29,130 bases of DNA from JBBKWG01 sp037968835 (GCA_037968835.1 JBBKWG010000101.1:1-29130); one strand, 5' to 3'. Shown: positions 7,429 through 16,323, counted from the stretch's first letter. Notes: generated by a model not told the origin, from the sequence alone. Numbers and translations: made by a program.

Positions 7429-9387
7429 TCAGCTTCGGTTCATCCGATTGACGATAAGGTCTTCGACGACCTCGGGTTCCGCCAATGTGGACGTGTCGCC
7501 AAGACTTCCATAGTCGTTTTCGGCGATTTTCCGCAAGATCCTGCGCATGATCTTGCCGGAACGGGTTTTTGGCAAGCCCGGCGCGAATTGCAGTAGATCC
7601 GGTTTGGCGATTGGACCGATCTCGTTGCGCACCCAGCCTTCAAGCTCCTTGCGCAACTCCTCGGACGCCTGCTCGCCACCCATCAACGTGACATAGGCGT
7701 AGATACCCTGACCCTTGACGGCATGGGGATAGCCGACAACCGCCGCTTCGGCGACCTTGGGATGCGCGACAAGTGCGCTTTCGACCTCGGCCGTTCCCAT
7801 GCGGTGGCCCGACACGTTGATGACGTCGTCGACGCGCCCGGTGATCCAGTAGTATCCGTCGGCGTCGCGTCGGCATCCGTCGCCGGTGAAGTAGTAGTTC
7901 TTGTAGTCCGAGAAATATGTCTTTTCGAAGCGGTCGTGATCGCCCCAGACAGTGCGCATCTGCCCCGGCCAGCTATCCTTGATGCAGAGAACGCCCTCGG
8001 CCTCGGTCGTTTTGATCTCCTCGCCGGTCTGGGGTTCCAGAATGGCGGGCACGATACCGAAGAAGGGCAGGGTGGCCGAGCCTGGTTTGGTCGGGATCGC
8101 ACCCGGAAGCGGGGTCAGCAAGTGGCCTCCGGTTTCGGTTTGCCACCACGTGTCGACGATCGGCACGTTCTGGTGACCGACGACCTCATGATACCACGCC
8201 CAGGCTTCGGGATTGATCGGCTCGCCGACAGTGCCCAGGACCTTGAGGCTGGAGAGGTCATAATCCTTCACGAATTCCTTGCCCTTGCCCATCAACGCGC
8301 GAATGGCGGTTGGGGCGGTGTAGAATTGGTTGACCTTGTGCTCCTGACAAACCGACCAGAACCGGCCTGCATCGGGGTAGGTCGGCACGCCCTCGAACAT
8401 CAGCGTCGTCGCGCCGTTGGCAAGCGGGCCGTAGACGATATAGCTGTGGCCGGTGACCCAGCCCACGTCCGCAGTGCACCAGAAGATGTCGCCGTCATGG
8501 TAATCGAACACGTATTGATGGGTCATCGCGGCATAGACCAGATAGCCGCCCGATGTGTGGACAACGCCCTTGGGCATCCCGGTCGAACCCGAGGTGTAGA
8601 GAATGAATAGCGGGTCTTCGGCGTTCATCTCTTCGGGCGGGCAGTCCGCCGGAACCTTGGCTTCCAACTCGTGCAGCCAGAAATCGCGCCCTTCGGTCAT
8701 CGAAACGTCACCACCTGTGCGCTTGACGACAAGCGCCTTGGTGTCGGTCGTGATTTTCGTGAACGCCTTGTCGGCATTGGTCTTCAGCGCGGTGTTGCGG
8801 CCGCCGCGCGGTGCTTCGTCTGCGGTGATGACGACCTTCGCTTCAGAGCCGTTTACCCGCGCAGCCAGCGCATCGGGCGAGAAGCCGGCGAAGACGATCG
8901 AATGGATCGCGCCGATGCGGGCCGACGCCAGCATCGCATAAGCGGCTTCCGGGATCATCGGCATATAAAGAACGACGCGGTCGCCCTTGCCGACGCCCAT
9001 CTCCTTCAGGACGTTGGCGAATTTGCAGACGTTCTCATGCAGTTCCTTGTAAGTGATGTGACGCGAATCTTCGTCGGGGCTGTCCGGCTCCCAGATGATC
9101 GCGGTCTGATCGCCACGGTTCTTGAGATGCCGGTCGACGCAATTGGCCGAGACGTTCAGCGTGCCGTCCTCATACCACTTGATCGAAACCTTGCCGGGCG
9201 CGAACGTCGTGTTCTTGACCTTGGTATAAGGCTTGATCCAGTCGAGCCGCGTGCCCTCTTGGCCCCAGAACGCGTCCGGATCGTCGATCGAGGCCTTGTA
9301 CATCGCGTCGTATTTGGAGCGGTTTATGTGGGCATGGGCGACGATTTCGTCGCTCGGCAAATAAAGTCCGTCGCGGGTCTCCAGCAT
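7429..9387 (-). CDS. acsA: Acetyl-CoA synthetase (AMP-forming)
   Basis: Cytosolic enzyme that activates acetate with ATP and CoA to acetyl-CoA via acetyl-AMP. The 652-residue length is standard. Visible family marks are the P-loop-like ILYTSGSTGMPKGVVHT, VDTWWQTETGG in the acyl/AMP site, YYFTGDGCRRDADGYYWITGRVDDVINVSGHRMGT at the hinge and the C-terminal PKTRSGKIMRR. In the last, K612 is the catalytic lysine that is reversibly acetylated in the well-studied enzymes. TWWQTETGG favours acetate over longer acids, the Trp limiting pocket depth. The gene follows livF by 56 bases on the same strand and is probably the last cistron of the ABC operon, which suggests that the importer brings in the substrate or a precursor. 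Confidence 0.96.
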   Translation of the reverse strand: MLETRDGLYLPSDEIVAHAHINRSKYDAMYKASIDDPDAFWGQEGTRLDWIKPYTKVKNTTFAPGKVSIKWYEDGTLNVSANCVDRHLKNRGDQTAIIWEPDSPDEDSRHITYKELHENVCKFANVLKEMGVGKGDRVVLYMPMIPEAAYAMLASARIGAIHSIVFAGFSPDALAARVNGSEAKVVITADEAPRGGRNTALKTNADKAFTKITTDTKALVVKRTGGDVSMTEGRDFWLHELEAKVPADCPPEEMNAEDPLFILYTSGSTGMPKGVVHTSGGYLVYAAMTHQYVFDYHDGDIFWCTADVGWVTGHSYIVYGPLANGATTLMFEGVPTYPDAGRFWSVCQEHKVNQFYTAPTAIRALMGKGKEFVKDYDLSSLKVLGTVGEPINPEAWAWYHEVVGHQNVPIVDTWWQTETGGHLLTPLPGAIPTKPGSATLPFFGIVPAILEPQTGEEIKTTEAEGVLCIKDSWPGQMRTVWGDHDRFEKTYFSDYKNYYFTGDGCRRDADGYYWITGRVDDVINVSGHRMGTAEVESALVAHPKVAEAAVVGYPHAVKGQGIYAYVTLMGGEQASEELRKELEGWVRNEIGPIAKPDLLQFAPGLPKTRSGKIMRRILRKIAENDYGSLGDTSTLAEPEVVEDLIVNRMNRS

Positions 9388-9443
9388 GGGTCCCTTCCTC
9401 TCAGTCTTGGTCGTAAAGTGCCGGAAATACCGGCGGGATCGTG

Positions 9444-10214
9444 TCAGATGGCCAGATATTCTGCACGCAGCTTTTCGTCGTCCAGAACCTTTTGGGCGCT
9501 GTCGTCATACACGACACTGCCGGTGTCGAGAATAACCGCACGGTCAGCGAGTTTGAGAGCGGCAACCGCGTTCTGTTCGACAATAATGGTCGTGATGCCC
9601 TGATCGCGGATAATGTTCAGTGTCTTGGCGATTTCCTGCACAATCACCGGGGCGAGACCTTCGTATGGCTCGTCCAGCAACAGCACCTTGATGTCGCGTG
9701 CCAGCGCCCGCGCGATCGCCAGCATCTGCTGTTCGCCGCCCGACAGCGTCACGCCATCCTGGCTTTTGCGTTCGCCAAGGCGCGGAAACAGTTCGTAGAT
9801 ACGCTCCAGCGACCAACCGACCGGCGGCGCGATCTGGGCCAGTTTCAGGTTCTCTTCAACCGTCAGCCCCGAAATGATCCGGCGATCTTCGGGAACAAGC
9901 GCGATGCCCGCCTGGCTCGCCTCGTAGCTTTTCATCTTGTGCAGCGGTTTGTGATCCAACCAGATTTCGCCGTGGCGCAAATCAGGGTTGTCCATGCGGG
10001 CGATCGTGCGCAGCGTCGATGTCTTGCCTGCGCCGTTTCTGCCCAGAAGTGCCAGTATTTCGCCCTCGTGGACGTTGAAGCTGACATCCTGGACGATGTA
10101 ACTTTCGCCGTAATAGGCTTCGATGTTCCAGACACTGAGGAATTTCGCAGCCGTGGCCGCGTTGTTGGCATTCTTGTCGAAGGGTTTTTGATCCAGCATG
10201 TTTGCGTTCTCCAT
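9444..10214 (-). CDS. livF: ABC transporter ATP-binding protein, LivF type
   Basis: A 256-residue ATPase of the branched-chain amino acid/urea importer family. It has Walker A LGRNGAGKTS (about 57-66), a Q-loop region in ALVPEDRRIISGLTVEEN, signature LSGGEQQMLAIARAL, Walker B VLLLDEPYEGLAP and the switch histidine position replaced by Q in IIVEQN, as is normal for LivF. An N-terminal extension of about 28 residues precedes the fold. The start ATG 10214 lies two bases after the livG stop; the frame stays open upstream inside livG, but that part is a shadow. The substrate of this transporter is not known, and the symbol denotes family only. Confidence 0.9.
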   Translation of the reverse strand: MENANMLDQKPFDKNANNAATAAKFLSVWNIEAYYGESYIVQDVSFNVHEGEILALLGRNGAGKTSTLRTIARMDNPDLRHGEIWLDHKPLHKMKSYEASQAGIALVPEDRRIISGLTVEENLKLAQIAPPVGWSLERIYELFPRLGERKSQDGVTLSGGEQQMLAIARALARDIKVLLLDEPYEGLAPVIVQEIAKTLNIIRDQGITTIIVEQNAVAALKLADRAVILDTGSVVYDDSAQKVLDDEKLRAEYLAI

Positions 10215-10216
10215 CG

Positions 10217-10975
10217 TCACGCCGCCGCTTCGCCCAGATAGGCTTCTTTCACCTTGGGGTGGCCCTTTATATTCTCGGGCGTGTCTTCGACCAGCGGTGT
10301 GCCCTGCGCCAGAACCGTAATCCGTTCCGCCAGCGAGAAGACCACGTGCATGTCGTGTTCGATAATACACATGGTGATGTCGCGATTGGCCTTGATCTGT
10401 TTCAAGAGGTCGATGGTGTTGTTGGTATCGGCCCGCGCCATTCCGGCCGTCGGTTCGTCGAGCAGCAGCAGTTTGGGCTCCTGAACCAGACACATCGCCA
10501 TTTCCAGCCGCCGCTTGTCGCCGCGCGACATCGACGCCGAATGCATGTGGCGCTTGTCGATCATGTTGACGTCATGAAGGATCGCCTCGGCCTTCTCGAC
10601 CAGATCCTTTTCGTTCATCACGGTTTCGAACGCGTGCATCCGGAACGACCCGTCGCGTCGCGCAAAACACGGGATCATGATGTTTTCCATGACCGTCAGA
10701 TCGCCGAAGATTTCCGGCGTCTGGAAAACCCGGCTGATGCCCATCTGGTTGATCTCGTGCGGCTTGCGCCCAAGCACCGACTGGCCGTTGAACATGACCG
10801 AGCCGGTGTCCGGGATCAGCTTGCCGACAAGGCAGTTCAAAAGCGTCGATTTGCCCGCGCCGTTGGGTCCGATGATGGCGTGAACCGTGTTTTCGGCAAT
10901 CGAAAGATTCACGTTGCCCAGAGCTTGGAGCCCGCCGAAGCGTTTCGAGACACCTTTGATTTCAAGAATGCCCAT
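10217..10975 (-). CDS. livG: ABC transporter ATP-binding protein, LivG type
   Basis: A 252-residue ATPase, partner of LivF in the asymmetric nucleotide-binding pair. It has Walker A IGPNGAGKST (about 35-44), the LivG-type SRVFQTPEIFGDLTVMENI, a divergent signature SMSRGDKRRLEMAMCL in place of LSGGQ, Walker B LLLLDEPTAGMA and the switch histidine in IIEHDMHVV. The Ser-Arg-Gly-Asp signature departs from the usual LSYGxQR of LivG. ATG 10975 has an AAGGAG ribosome site, and the gap to livM is 13 bases. Confidence 0.9.
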   Translation of the reverse strand: MGILEIKGVSKRFGGLQALGNVNLSIAENTVHAIIGPNGAGKSTLLNCLVGKLIPDTGSVMFNGQSVLGRKPHEINQMGISRVFQTPEIFGDLTVMENIMIPCFARRDGSFRMHAFETVMNEKDLVEKAEAILHDVNMIDKRHMHSASMSRGDKRRLEMAMCLVQEPKLLLLDEPTAGMARADTNNTIDLLKQIKANRDITMCIIEHDMHVVFSLAERITVLAQGTPLVEDTPENIKGHPKVKEAYLGEAAA

Positions 10976-10988
10976 AGTCCGGTTCTCC

Positions 10989-12203
10989 TTATTCCGCTGG
11001 TGTCTGACGTTGCTTGGCGGCGTCGGCTTCGACGCTTCCGGCTTTGCGGTCCTTGCGACGGAACAACTTGCCGATCCGCTGGCCGCCTTCGACCAGACCA
11101 CCCGGCAGGAAGATCACGACGAGCATGAACATGATGCCCAGCGTCAGGTGCCAGCCCTTGCCGATGAACGGATGGACGAGAAAGACCATGGCGTCCTCCA
11201 GACCATCGGGCATGAACGCGAACCACTGGTGCAGGATCGTGTCGTTGATCTTCGAGAAGATGTTCTCGAAATACTTGATGAAGCCTGCGCCCAGCACCGG
11301 GCCGATAAGCGTGCCCGCGCCGCCGAGGATCGTCATCAGCACGACTTCGCCGCTGGCAGTCCACTGCATCCTTTCAGCGCCCGCGAGCGGGTCCATCGAG
11401 GCAAGAAGACCACCGGCAAGACCTGCGTACATGCCGGAGATGACAAAGGCTGCAAGCGTATAGGGGCGCGAGTTCAGTCCGGTGTAGTTAAGCCGTTGCT
11501 GGTTCGATTTCACCGCCCGCAGCATCATCCCGAATGGCGAGCGGAAGATGCGGATCGCAAGATAGAACGCCAGCAGCATGATGATCGCACAGAGATAATA
11601 GCCGACGCTGAAATCAAAGCTCCAGGCACCCATGTGGAGGGTGTCGCTGGCGCGCATTTCCAGCCCGAACAGATTGGTCACCGGAAGCGAACCGCCCTGC
11701 TGACCGCCGTCGAGGATACGCGGATCCTGAAGCGTCAGTTGCAAGCCGGTCTCGCCGTTGGTGATCGGCGTCAGCACCGAATACGCCAGCGCGAACGACA
11801 TCTGCGCGAAAGCGAGCGTCAGGATCGAGAAGTAGATGCCCGAGCGACGAAGCGAGATATAACCGATCAAAAGCGCAAAGACGCCCGACACGATGACGCT
11901 GAGCAGGATCGCGGGAATGACGTTCATGCTGAGCAGCTTGAACATCCAGACCGCCGAGTAACTGCCGACGCCAAGGAACGCCGCGTGGCCGAACGACAGG
12001 TAACCGGTCAGACCGAACAGAATATTGAAGCCGATGGCGAATATCCCGTAAATCACGAAACGCTGCATCAAGTCGGGATAGCCCGCGTTGAATTGCGCCA
12101 GCGACGAACCCGATGGGAACGGGTTCAGGATGAAGGGGGCCAGCATCGTCAGAAGTACAACGATGATCAAAAGCCCTGTGTCTTTCTTGTCGAGACCAAG
12201 CAT
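10989..12203 (-). CDS. livM: ABC transporter permease, LivM type
   Basis: A 404-residue inner-membrane permease. It carries the LivM core IFAIGFNILFGLTGYLSFGHAAFLGVGSY, and the cytoplasmic loop IRIFRSPFGMMLRAVKSNQQRLNYTGLN, which contacts the ATPases. Compared with typical LivM it has an extra periplasmic insertion of about 50 residues (around LTLQDPRILDGGQQ to MRASDTLHMG) and a charged C-terminal tail. Start ATG 12203 lies four bases after the livH stop, so the genes are tightly coupled. Confidence 0.92.
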   Translation of the reverse strand: MLGLDKKDTGLLIIVVLLTMLAPFILNPFPSGSSLAQFNAGYPDLMQRFVIYGIFAIGFNILFGLTGYLSFGHAAFLGVGSYSAVWMFKLLSMNVIPAILLSVIVSGVFALLIGYISLRRSGIYFSILTLAFAQMSFALAYSVLTPITNGETGLQLTLQDPRILDGGQQGGSLPVTNLFGLEMRASDTLHMGAWSFDFSVGYYLCAIIMLLAFYLAIRIFRSPFGMMLRAVKSNQQRLNYTGLNSRPYTLAAFVISGMYAGLAGGLLASMDPLAGAERMQWTASGEVVLMTILGGAGTLIGPVLGAGFIKYFENIFSKINDTILHQWFAFMPDGLEDAMVFLVHPFIGKGWHLTLGIMFMLVVIFLPGGLVEGGQRIGKLFRRKDRKAGSVEADAAKQRQTPAE

Positions 12204-12207
12204 TGCC

Positions 12208-13239
12208 TTATTCCTCCATCACGCCTTTGCGCCCCATAAGTCCGCGCGGCATGGTCAGCAGCACGATGATGGCGACGACATAGATGATGATCTGGTTGAT
12301 ACCGGGGATCAGGTCGATGACCTCGGTCATCGAGGCGAAACTTTCGAGGATGCCAAGCACGAAACCGGCCAGCACCGCGCCCGGAAGTGACCCCATCCCG
12401 CCGACCACCACGACGACGAAACTGAGGACAAGGAAATCCATACCCATATGGTAATTGGGCGAGTTTATCGGCGCGTACATAACCCCTGCCAGACCCGCGA
12501 CCGCCGCCGCGATTCCGAACATGACGGTGAAGCGCTTGTCGATGTCGATGCCCAGAAGTCCGACAGTCTCGCGATCGGCCATACCGGCACGAACGACCAT
12601 TCCGAACGTGGTGAACTGCAGGAAGCCAAAAACTGCGGCGATGATGACCATCGCGAAGGCGAAATAGACCATGCGCCAGTAGGGATAGATGATGGCGTTC
12701 GGATCAAAGCCAAGCAGCACACCGAAATCGAAGGACCCGCGGAACATATCGGGGGCCGGGGTCGGGATCGGATTGGCACCGTAGAAATACTTGATGATCT
12801 CCTGAAGCACGATCGCAAGGCCGAAGGTCACTAGGATCTGGTCGGCGTGAGGGCGCTTGTAGAAGTGCTTGATCAGGCCGCGCTCCATAATGAAGCCGAT
12901 GGCGATCATGATCGGGATCGCGAACAGGATGGCCAGCGGCACCGACCAGTCGATGATTGCCGCGCCTAACTCGGGACCAAACCAGCTTTCGACCAGCGGG
13001 GTCTCGATCTTCATAGGATTGCCGAGAAAGTCCGTGCGCGTTTCGTCCAGCGTCACGGTCGAGATCGACAGAATACGCTGCACCGTGACGGCGCAGAACG
13101 CGCCAAGCATGAACAGCGCGCCGTGCGCGAAGTTGACAACTCCGAGCGTGCCGAAAATCAGCGTCAGACCGAGGGCGATCAAGGCATATGCCGAGCCCTT
13201 GTCGAGGCCGTTGAGAATTTGAAGGAGGATTGCGTCCAT
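12208..13239 (-). CDS. livH: ABC transporter permease, LivH type
   Basis: A 343-residue inner-membrane permease starting MDAILLQILNGLDKGSAYALIALGLTLIFGTLGVVNFAHGALFMLGAF, the standard LivH N-terminus. The family loop GMVVRAGMADRETVGLLGIDIDKRF and the C-terminal GGMGSLPGAVLAGFVLGILES are intact. Between the first helices is an insertion of about 50 residues (around TVTLDETRTDFLGNP to FGPELGAA) that ordinary LivH lacks. ATG 13239 is preferred because AAGGTGGGG sits just before it; a GTG three codons earlier (13248) would bury that ribosome site. A strong hairpin lies between this gene and the binding-protein gene. Confidence 0.92.
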   Translation of the reverse strand: MDAILLQILNGLDKGSAYALIALGLTLIFGTLGVVNFAHGALFMLGAFCAVTVQRILSISTVTLDETRTDFLGNPMKIETPLVESWFGPELGAAIIDWSVPLAILFAIPIMIAIGFIMERGLIKHFYKRPHADQILVTFGLAIVLQEIIKYFYGANPIPTPAPDMFRGSFDFGVLLGFDPNAIIYPYWRMVYFAFAMVIIAAVFGFLQFTTFGMVVRAGMADRETVGLLGIDIDKRFTVMFGIAAAVAGLAGVMYAPINSPNYHMGMDFLVLSFVVVVVGGMGSLPGAVLAGFVLGILESFASMTEVIDLIPGINQIIIYVVAIIVLLTMPRGLMGRKGVMEE

Positions 13240-13291
13240 CGTCCCCACCTTGATTGTTCAGGACCTGATTTGACCCGAACCGGGCCGGGGT

Positions 13292-13318
13292 CCGGTCGCG
13301 CAACGCGTGCGCGACCGG
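13292..13318 (-). other. Intercistronic hairpin between binding-protein gene and livH
   Basis: CCGGTCGCGC (13292-13301) pairs perfectly with GCGCGACCGG (13309-13318) around a 7-base loop, 22 bases after the stop of the binding-protein gene. There is no T-run after the stem on the minus strand. Such hairpins commonly cause partial termination or protect the upstream mRNA, giving more binding protein than permease; that role is inferred. Confidence 0.6.
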
Positions 13319-13339
13319 TAAATGCACACTGTCAGGCGA

Positions 13340-14716
13340 TCATGCGCCCGGGTTGCACTCGCCAAGGTTGCCACCTGCGAACATAGGATGCTCGGGGTCG
13401 TAGGTGACCTGCTCGGCTGGTGTGACTTCGACGATTTCCACCAGGTCGAACTCGTTCTCCGGGTTCTCTTTGCCGCGCACGACGACAACGTCTTTGAAGC
13501 ACTGGTGATCGGCGGCGCGATAAAGCGTCGGGCCGTTGCCAAGTCCGTCGAACTCGAAATCGGCCAGAGCCTCGCCCACGGCGCAGGGGTTGAACGATCC
13601 GGCGCGGGTAACCGCATCCGCATAGATCAGGGTTTGCGCATAGCAGGTCTGAGCGGCCTGAGACGGCGGGAAGCCGTACTTCGTGCCGAACGACTGAACG
13701 AACGCGTTGGTGCCGATATAGCGGGCGCCTTTTTCGTTCTCAAGTTTCCAGTCCCAGTTCTGCGAGCCCGGAATGCCGGCGATGTTCTTGCCGGCACCGC
13801 GTGCCATCAACTCGGAATAAAGCGGCACGACGATCTCGAAGTTCTTGCCGTTTACTTCCTTGGAGCGGAGGCCGAACTGGACCGCGTTGGTCAGCGAGTT
13901 GACCATGTTGCCGCCGTAGTGGTTCAGGACCAGAACATCGGCACCGGAGTTCAGAACCGGAGCGATGTAGGACGAGAAGTCCGTCGCCGCCAGCGGTGTC
14001 AGAACGTTGTTGACGGTTTCCCAGCCGATGGATTCGGTCGCCGCAGCGATCGATTCCTGCTGCGTCCAGCCCCAGGTGTAGTCCGCCGTCAGGTGATAGG
14101 CCTTGCGATCGGTGCCATAAAGCGCCTGAAGAACCGGCGCGAGTGCGGCGGCCGACATATAGGCGTTGAAGAAGTGACGGAAACCGTTCGCTTTTTTGTC
14201 CTTGCCCGTGGTGTCGTTGGAGTGGGTAAGGCCCGCCATGAAGATGACGCCAGCTTCCTGGCAGAGACCTTGCACGGCCACAGCCACGCCCGAGGACGAA
14301 CCGCCGGAAATCATGATGGCGCCGTCTTTTTCGATCATCGACTTTGCCGACGCACGTGCGGCGTCCGATTTTGTCTGGGTGTCGCCGGTCACGAAAGCGA
14401 CCTTCTTGCCCATGATGCCGGCTCCGTCCAGAACTTTGGACGAGAACGTGTCCATCATTCCACCATCGCCGCCGCCGTTCAGATGCTCGACAGCAAGTTC
14501 AAAGGCGCGAAGCTCGTCTGCGCCTTCGTCAGCGTAAGGACCGGTTTGCGGTACGTTGAAGCCAAGCGTCACCGTGTCGCCCTGCGGCGCGTTGGTAAAG
14601 CCAGTGTGGGCCGCCGACCAGGCAGCACCCGTGAAAATCGTCGGCACTGCCAGACCCGCGCCAGCAGCGGCGCCCGTCTTGAGCATACCACGACGCGTGA
14701 AGTTGGACTTAGTCAT
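13340..14716 (-). CDS. ABC transporter substrate-binding protein (LivJ/UrtA-like, Tat signal)
   Basis: A 458-residue periplasmic binding protein of the type I fold (peripla_BP_6), first gene of the ABC-acsA operon. The N-terminus FTRRGMLKTGAAAGAGLAVPTIFTGAAWSA is a twin-arginine signal, so the protein is probably exported folded. VTLGFNVPQTGPYADEGADELRAFELAVEHLNGG is the family opening, followed by GAIMISGGSSSGVAVAV and AYHLTADYTWGWTQQE. It is longer than classical LivJ (about 370 residues) and closer in size to urea/amide-binding relatives. ATG 14716 has a GGGAGG ribosome site. The link to acsA and a short-chain acyl regulator suggests a short-chain acid or its amide as ligand, but this is inference. 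Confidence 0.9.
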   Translation of the reverse strand: MTKSNFTRRGMLKTGAAAGAGLAVPTIFTGAAWSAAHTGFTNAPQGDTVTLGFNVPQTGPYADEGADELRAFELAVEHLNGGGDGGMMDTFSSKVLDGAGIMGKKVAFVTGDTQTKSDAARASAKSMIEKDGAIMISGGSSSGVAVAVQGLCQEAGVIFMAGLTHSNDTTGKDKKANGFRHFFNAYMSAAALAPVLQALYGTDRKAYHLTADYTWGWTQQESIAAATESIGWETVNNVLTPLAATDFSSYIAPVLNSGADVLVLNHYGGNMVNSLTNAVQFGLRSKEVNGKNFEIVVPLYSELMARGAGKNIAGIPGSQNWDWKLENEKGARYIGTNAFVQSFGTKYGFPPSQAAQTCYAQTLIYADAVTRAGSFNPCAVGEALADFEFDGLGNGPTLYRAADHQCFKDVVVVRGKENPENEFDLVEIVEVTPAEQVTYDPEHPMFAGGNLGECNPGA

Positions 14717-14862
14717 GAATTCCTCCCGTTTGGATCATCCGGCGACTCTAGGCTGATGCCACGTGCCCCTCCCAAGGCAGCCGGACCCTTTTTGACAAGG
14801 TAACTGCAATATCGCCCTAAAACGGAAAACCGATCAACAAGTTCAGGCAATCAAACGGTTTT

Positions 14863-14902
14863 TTTGTAAACATATCGACAGAGTTTTAGTGTATGTTGTA
14901 AA
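14863..14902. promoter_or_regulatory. Candidate ScfR/RamB operator in the divergent promoter region
   Basis: The AT-rich part of the 237-base divergent intergenic region contains TTTGTAAA (14863-14870) and GTTGTAAA (14895-14902), a direct repeat 32 bases apart (about three helical turns). It also holds an inverted repeat AACATA (14869-14874) / TATGTT (14892-14897). Characterised ScfR/RamB-type regulators bind TTTGCAAA-like boxes, so these are plausible sites for the regulator encoded next door. No clear -35/-10 pair was found for either flanking gene. Confidence 0.4.
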
Positions 14903-14953
14903 TTAGTTTTCTTGCAGTGGCAGAAAGCCATTGAAAATTCTGAGGATTCCGCG

Positions 14954-16273
14954 ATGGCAAAGACAGCATTGACCGGCACACGTATCCGCGCGCGGCGCAT
15001 TGATAGCGGTATCAGGCAAGCTGACCTGGCGCGGCGGTGTGAGATTTCGCCAAGCTACCTCAACCTGATCGAGCATAACCGTCGCAGGATCGGGGGCGCG
15101 TTGCTCAACCGGCTGGCGCGCGCGCTCGAAGTCGAATCCTCATCGCTGAGCGAAGGGGCCGAAGTCGCTTTGACCGCCGCCCTTGGTGCCGCCGCCGCGC
15201 ATACCGGAACAAACGCCGAAATCGGCCGCGTCGAGGAATTCGCGGGACGGTTCCCCGGTTGGGCACGTCTGGCCGAACGCCAGTTCCGCGAGATCGAACG
15301 GTTGGAGCGGGTGGTCGAAGTTCTGAACGACCGCCTGACCTATGACCCGCATCTAGCCGCCTCGATGCACGACGTATTGTCGACTGTAACCGCGATCCGC
15401 TCGACCAGCGCCATTCTTGCCGACGGCGAAGCTATCGAACCGGAATGGCAGGCGCGCTTCCATCGCAATCTTTACGAGGACAGCCAGCGTCTTGCCCAAT
15501 CGGCCGGGGCGTTGGTCGACTATCTCGATTCCGCGGGCGATAGTGAGCAGGGCGCCAGTCTGCCGCTCGAGGAACTGGAGGCCTGGCTTGCGGCGCAGAA
15601 CTGGGGTCTCGCGGCACTTGAGGAAGATCCGGATCGCGACCTGTCGGCACTGATCGCGGACGCGCCGGCGCTGGCGTCCTCCTCGGCGCGCGATCTCGCG
15701 ATGCGGCATTTGGAACGCTACAGGGCCGATGCACGCGCCCTGCCGCTGGACACGCTTGTCGAAGCTGTCCAGCGGATCGGCCCCGACCCCGTGCTGTTGG
15801 CCTCTGCCTGTGCCGTCGATCTGCCGGTGATCTTCCGCAGGCTTGCGGCCTTGCCCGAGGATGCTTTTCCGGACCGGCAAATGCCTGGATTGGTCATTTG
15901 CGACGGGTCGGGCACGCTGACCTTTCGCAAGCCCATCGCCGGATTCGATCTGCCGCGTTATGGCGCCGCCTGTGCGATCTGGCCGCTGTTTCAGGCGTTG
16001 CAGCGCCCGATGATGCCGGTACGCGCGTCGGTGACCATGGCCGGACGCGATCGCCGCCGGTTCCTGACGAACGCGATTTCGCTCACCAGCTATCCGGCGG
16101 GCTTCAACGGACCTCCAGTCGTCGAGGCGTTGATGCTGATCCAGCCCGACATGGAACACGCGGCCAGCGCCAACGATCTGACGATCGGAACTTCGTGCCG
16201 CATCTGCGTGGAACCGACCTGTCCGGCACGACGCGAGCCGTCGATCCTGACCTTGGCCGATGCGCCCGTCTGA
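14954..16273 (+). CDS. ScfR/RamB-type XRE regulator of short-chain acyl metabolism
   Basis: A 439-residue DNA-binding regulator. An XRE helix-turn-helix occupies about residues 8-62 (TRIRARRIDSGIRQADLARRCEISPSYLNLIEHNRRRI). A linker and an acyl-sensing region follow, ending in a DUF2083-type C-terminus with the Cys-rich GTSCRICVEPTCPARREPS. Members such as RamB and the Rhodobacter PccR respond to short-chain acyl-CoA or acetate status and control acetate and propionate genes. ATG 14954, with TGAGGA upstream, gives MAKTALTGTRIRARR; a TTG 14 codons earlier is less likely. It is divergent from the ABC-acsA operon and upstream of a two-component system, so control of the ABC-acsA operon and of itself is the natural guess. 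Confidence 0.88.
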   Translation: MAKTALTGTRIRARRIDSGIRQADLARRCEISPSYLNLIEHNRRRIGGALLNRLARALEVESSSLSEGAEVALTAALGAAAAHTGTNAEIGRVEEFAGRFPGWARLAERQFREIERLERVVEVLNDRLTYDPHLAASMHDVLSTVTAIRSTSAILADGEAIEPEWQARFHRNLYEDSQRLAQSAGALVDYLDSAGDSEQGASLPLEELEAWLAAQNWGLAALEEDPDRDLSALIADAPALASSSARDLAMRHLERYRADARALPLDTLVEAVQRIGPDPVLLASACAVDLPVIFRRLAALPEDAFPDRQMPGLVICDGSGTLTFRKPIAGFDLPRYGAACAIWPLFQALQRPMMPVRASVTMAGRDRRRFLTNAISLTSYPAGFNGPPVVEALMLIQPDMEHAASANDLTIGTSCRICVEPTCPARREPSILTLADAPV

Positions 16274-16294
16274 TCCCGCAAATGATCTGAGCTT

Positions 16295-16323
16295 TTGACA
16301 GCACCGGGACCATAGGCAATAGT
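16295..16323 (+). promoter_or_regulatory. Candidate sigma-70 promoter of the two-component operon
   Basis: A perfect -35 box TTGACA (16295-16300) is followed after 17 bases by AATAGT (16318-16323), four of six matches to TATAAT. It is 47 bases before the start of the response regulator gene, in the 97-base gap after the ScfR-type gene. Confidence 0.45.

Noticed and set aside
7295..7513. A 72-residue plus-strand frame downstream of the EcfG-like motif.
   Set aside because: It overlaps the 3' end of acsA antisense, has no ribosome site and no recognisable sequence; a non-coding transcript is more plausible if anything.
10887..12239. A 450-residue plus-strand frame opposite livM.
   Set aside because: It is a shadow of livM: no ribosome site, no recognised domain, composition dominated by His, Arg, Asp and Gln.
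13322..14803. A 493-residue plus-strand frame opposite the binding-protein gene.
   Set aside because: Shadow of a well-supported gene with a Tat signal and family motifs on the other strand.
14792..14820. TTGACA on the plus strand as a -35 box for the ScfR-type gene.
   Set aside because: The sequence 17 bases further is CCCTAA, a very poor -10, and neighbouring spacings are no better.
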